NCBI RefSeq assembly: GCF_937128415.1
Contig: NZ_CAKZMJ010000005.1
Coordinates: forward strand, 1-6,735
Direction of reading: 5' to 3'
DNA from: an uncultured Caldilinea sp.
Lineage (GTDB): Bacteria; Chloroflexota; Anaerolineae; Caldilineales; Caldilineaceae
DNA: 6,735 nucleotides
Shown here: positions 4,877 through 6,735 of the stretch, piece after piece
Layout of the letters: the number at the start of each line of letters is the position of its first letter
How positions within the stretch are numbered: the stretch's first letter is position 1
Program-made: the position numbers and the translations under genes
The notes under the pieces: model-generated
What the model was told of the DNA's origin: nothing
Database searches by the model: none
Seen by the model: only the letters and a program-made list of their open reading frames with translations

Positions 4877-6619
4877 ATGTCCAAACGATTCGCTGCACTC
4901 CTTAGCATCTTGATGATTCTGGCATTGCTGGCGGGCGCCTGTGGCGGCGGCCAGCAGCCCACGCCGACGCCGGCGCCGCAGGCGGTGTTGGCTGAAGCGA
5001 CCCCGACGCCGGCGCCGCCCACGCCGACGCCCGTTCCCACGGAAGCCCCCACCGAGGAAGCGGCTGCATTTGATCTGACGGCGGCGCTCAATGAATTCGC
5101 CTCCAACCTGCCCGAAGGCTGGATGGCGGTCGGCAAGCTCGACGACGTGAAGGCGCTCATCGAAAACAACATCTACCTGGTGGACGTGCGCGAGCCGAAC
5201 GAATACGCCGAAGGCCACATCCCCGGCGCAGTCAACATCCCGATCCGCACGCTGGCTCAGAATTTGAACCAGATTCCTGCGGATCAGCCGGTGCTGATTT
5301 ACTGCAAATCCGGCCATCGCGCCGGCATGGCGGTGGCGGCCTTGCGCCTGCTGGGGTATGACAACGTGCGCGGCTTCCCCGGCGGCTGGAACGCCTGGAG
5401 CAAGGCGGGCGAAGAGGTTTCGACAGAAAGCGCGCCGGCGGGCAGCTTTGAGGCGAAGGAGGTCAATCCGGAGATGCTGGCGGCGGTCGACGCTTTCTTG
5501 TCGGCGATTCCGGAGGGCTTCTACGCCATCGGGACAGTTGAGAAACTCCAGGAGGCCATCGACAACGGCGCCGTCCTGATCGACGTGCGCGAGGACTCCG
5601 AAGTGGCGCAAGGAGCGATCCCGGGCGCGCTGCACATCCCGCTGCGCACGCTGATCGCCAACCTCGATCAAATTCCCAAGGACAAACCGGTCGTCGCCTA
5701 CTGCGCCTCCGGCTATCGTTCGGCGCTGGCCACCGCGATGTTGCAGATATTGGGCTACAACAACGTACGCGGATTCACGCCGGGCTACGGCGCGTGGGAG
5801 GCGGCGCAGGGTGAGTCCGGCGAAGTCCCCAAGGAGGTCGCCGCTGCGCTTACGTCCGACTTCAACGTCCTCGAGGTCGCCGACGCCTGGGTCAGCGCGC
5901 TGCCGGAAGGCTTCCTGGCGGTGGGCAAGCTCGATGCGTTCAAGGACATCCTCGAGAACACGCAGCCGGTGCTGATCGACGTGCGCGAGCCAGAGGAATA
6001 CGCTGCAGGCCACATCCCCGGCGCCATCAACATCCCGATCCGCACGCTGACGCAAAATCTGGACAAGATTCCCGCCGACCGTCCGGTCTTCATCTACTGT
6101 CTATCGGGCCATCGCGCCGGCCTGGCGCTGACGGCGCTCGGTCTGCTCGGCTACGACAACGTCAAATCCTTCCCGCCCGGTTGGAAGGGGTGGAGCGCCG
6201 CCGGCGAGGAAGTTTCCACCGAAGCGGTGGAGCCGCCCCTCGTAACGCCGAAGGAAGTGGACCCGGAAATGCTGGCCGCGGTCGAAGAATTCCTGGCGAA
6301 CCTGCCTGAAGGGTACTTCGCCCTCGGCACAGTGGAGAAGATGGTAGAGGCCGTCGACGCCGGCGCGCAGCCGATCGACGTGCGCGAGGCGAGCGAATAT
6401 GAACAGGGGCACGTCGCCGGCGCGCCCAACATTCCGCTGCGCACGCTGGTCCAGAACCTGGAGAACATCCCGACCGACCGGCCCGTGGTCGTCTACTGCG
6501 CCTCCGGCCATCGAGCGGCAATTGCGACCGCCATCCTGCATCTGGCCGGACTGAACAACGTGCGCTCCTTCCCACCCGGCTACGGGGCCTGGGAGGCGGC
6601 TGGCGAACCGGTCGAATAG
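4877..6619 (+). CDS. Secreted lipoprotein with four tandem rhodanese domains
   Basis: A 580-residue sulfurtransferase-like protein. A lipoprotein signal (MSKR, hydrophobic core, AGAC with Cys22) is followed by a Pro/Thr/Ala linker (about 27-60), placing the domains on the outer face of the cell. Four rhodanese domains follow, centred on active-site loops CKSGHR (143-148), CASGYR (276-281), CLSGHR (408-413) and CASGHR (541-546). All four persulfide-forming cysteines are present, in six-residue loops as in sulfurtransferases rather than Cdc25-type phosphatases. Each domain has DVRE and then IPxRTL. Domain 2 is the most diverged (GAIPGA for GHIPGA; EV for EY). It starts 35 bp after the cytochrome gene, with AGAGGGG at 4861-4867, and ends before the terminator. 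The setting suggests binding, storing or handing over sulfane sulfur for the adjacent enzyme, comparable in role to Wolinella Sud; that is an inference. Most rhodaneses have one or two domains, so four is unusual. Confidence 0.9.
   Translation: MSKRFAALLSILMILALLAGACGGGQQPTPTPAPQAVLAEATPTPAPPTPTPVPTEAPTEEAAAFDLTAALNEFASNLPEGWMAVGKLDDVKALIENNIYLVDVREPNEYAEGHIPGAVNIPIRTLAQNLNQIPADQPVLIYCKSGHRAGMAVAALRLLGYDNVRGFPGGWNAWSKAGEEVSTESAPAGSFEAKEVNPEMLAAVDAFLSAIPEGFYAIGTVEKLQEAIDNGAVLIDVREDSEVAQGAIPGALHIPLRTLIANLDQIPKDKPVVAYCASGYRSALATAMLQILGYNNVRGFTPGYGAWEAAQGESGEVPKEVAAALTSDFNVLEVADAWVSALPEGFLAVGKLDAFKDILENTQPVLIDVREPEEYAAGHIPGAINIPIRTLTQNLDKIPADRPVFIYCLSGHRAGLALTALGLLGYDNVKSFPPGWKGWSAAGEEVSTEAVEPPLVTPKEVDPEMLAAVEEFLANLPEGYFALGTVEKMVEAVDAGAQPIDVREASEYEQGHVAGAPNIPLRTLVQNLENIPTDRPVVVYCASGHRAAIATAILHLAGLNNVRSFPPGYGAWEAAGEPVE
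4955..5056 (+). repeat. Low-complexity Pro-Thr linker coding repeat
   Basis: Residues 27-60 of the lipoprotein are an irregular run of PTP, APT and PAP units. At DNA level CGACGCCGGCGCCG recurs within the run. It is probably a flexible tether between the lipid anchor and the first rhodanese domain. PTPTP tethers after a lipobox are a familiar look for Chloroflexota surface lipoproteins, from memory. Confidence 0.75.
5090..6601 (+). repeat. Intragenic duplication of a two-rhodanese unit (ABAB)
   Basis: Two units (about 5090-5806 and 5882-6601) each encode a rhodanese pair. Catalytic cysteines lie at 143, 276, 408 and 541: spacings of 133, 132 and 133, so both corresponding pairs are 265 residues apart. 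By hand count from the DVRE motif onward, domains 1 and 3 are about 77% identical (63/82), 2 and 4 about 67% (50/75), while 1 versus 2 is about 60% (43/72). The linker (EEVSTE... KEV[N/D]PEMLAAV) is shared by 1-2 and 3-4, showing that the pair was duplicated as a block. Confidence 0.85.
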
Positions 6620-6657
6620 ACGCCGCTGAACCTTCACCAAAACTGCATCGTCGTCCT

Positions 6658-6701
6658 TTTGTCACCCTGCCTCTACGTCATCAGGCAGGGTGACAAATTT
6701 T
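6658..6701 (+). terminator. Intrinsic terminator ending the gene cluster
   Basis: A perfect 15-bp stem, TTTGTCACCCTGCCT (6658-6672) with AGGCAGGGTGACAAA (6683-6697), closes a 10-base loop and is followed directly by TTTT (6698-6701). It lies 38 bp after the stop of the rhodanese gene. The T-run is short, but the stem is long and the only T-run after the stem is on the plus strand. The remaining 34 bases of the window show no feature. Confidence 0.75.
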
Positions 6702-6735
6702 GGAGATACGCAGTCCGGCGACTTGGTCGGCGTCA

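Noticed and set aside
4814..6055. Minus-strand open frame (413 codons) opposite the rhodanese gene
   Set aside because: Its internal repetition only mirrors the duplicated rhodanese coding strand, and it has no domain or credible start signal.

Overview
The window carries one plus-strand gene cluster of five genes (about 552-6619). It is preceded by about 0.5 kb of repeat-rich noncoding DNA and closed by a strong hairpin terminator (6658-6701). The DNA is GC-rich. The lipoprotein with a Pro-Thr (PTPTP-type) linker after its lipobox, and the C-rich palindromic intergenic repeat, are typical in my recollection of Chloroflexota (Anaerolineae, Caldilineae or Roseiflexus relatives). That placement is an inference from style; no taxonomic marker gene is present.

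Layout. Positions 1-410 hold two copies of a roughly 80-98 bp noncoding repeat separated by a C-rich palindromic repeat, then a small hairpin. Positions 429-509 look regulatory: a possible sigma70-type promoter (460-488) overlaps a near-perfect CRP/FNR-family palindrome, TGTGA-N6-TCACA (486-509). The genes follow: (1) a stand-alone, degenerate response-regulator receiver-like protein (552-1028); (2) a Tat-exported molybdopterin oxidoreductase of the PsrA/PhsA (polysulfide/thiosulfate reductase) type (1084-3375); (3) a four-cluster ferredoxin-like subunit with a C-terminal membrane anchor, FdnH/PhsB-like (3379-4155); (4) a four-helix di-heme cytochrome b, FdnI/PhsC-like (4152-4841); (5) a secreted lipoprotein with four tandem rhodanese domains (4877-6619). 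Genes 2-3 are 3 bp apart, genes 3-4 overlap by 4 bp, and genes 4-5 are 35 bp apart, so co-transcription is likely.

How they may work together. Genes 2-4 build a formate-dehydrogenase-N-shaped membrane complex with its active site outside the membrane, but the catalytic subunit has Cys-Thr rather than the Cys/Sec-His pair of formate dehydrogenases, so formate is unlikely. The adjacent surface-anchored tetra-rhodanese, with all four catalytic cysteines intact, points to sulfane-sulfur chemistry (thiosulfate, polysulfide or a related compound). It could store sulfur or deliver it to the enzyme, as the Sud protein does for polysulfide reductase in Wolinella. Substrate and direction (quinone-reducing or quinol-oxidising) cannot be settled from sequence. 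The most unusual item is the four-domain rhodanese lipoprotein, which appears to have arisen by duplication of a two-domain pair (ABAB).
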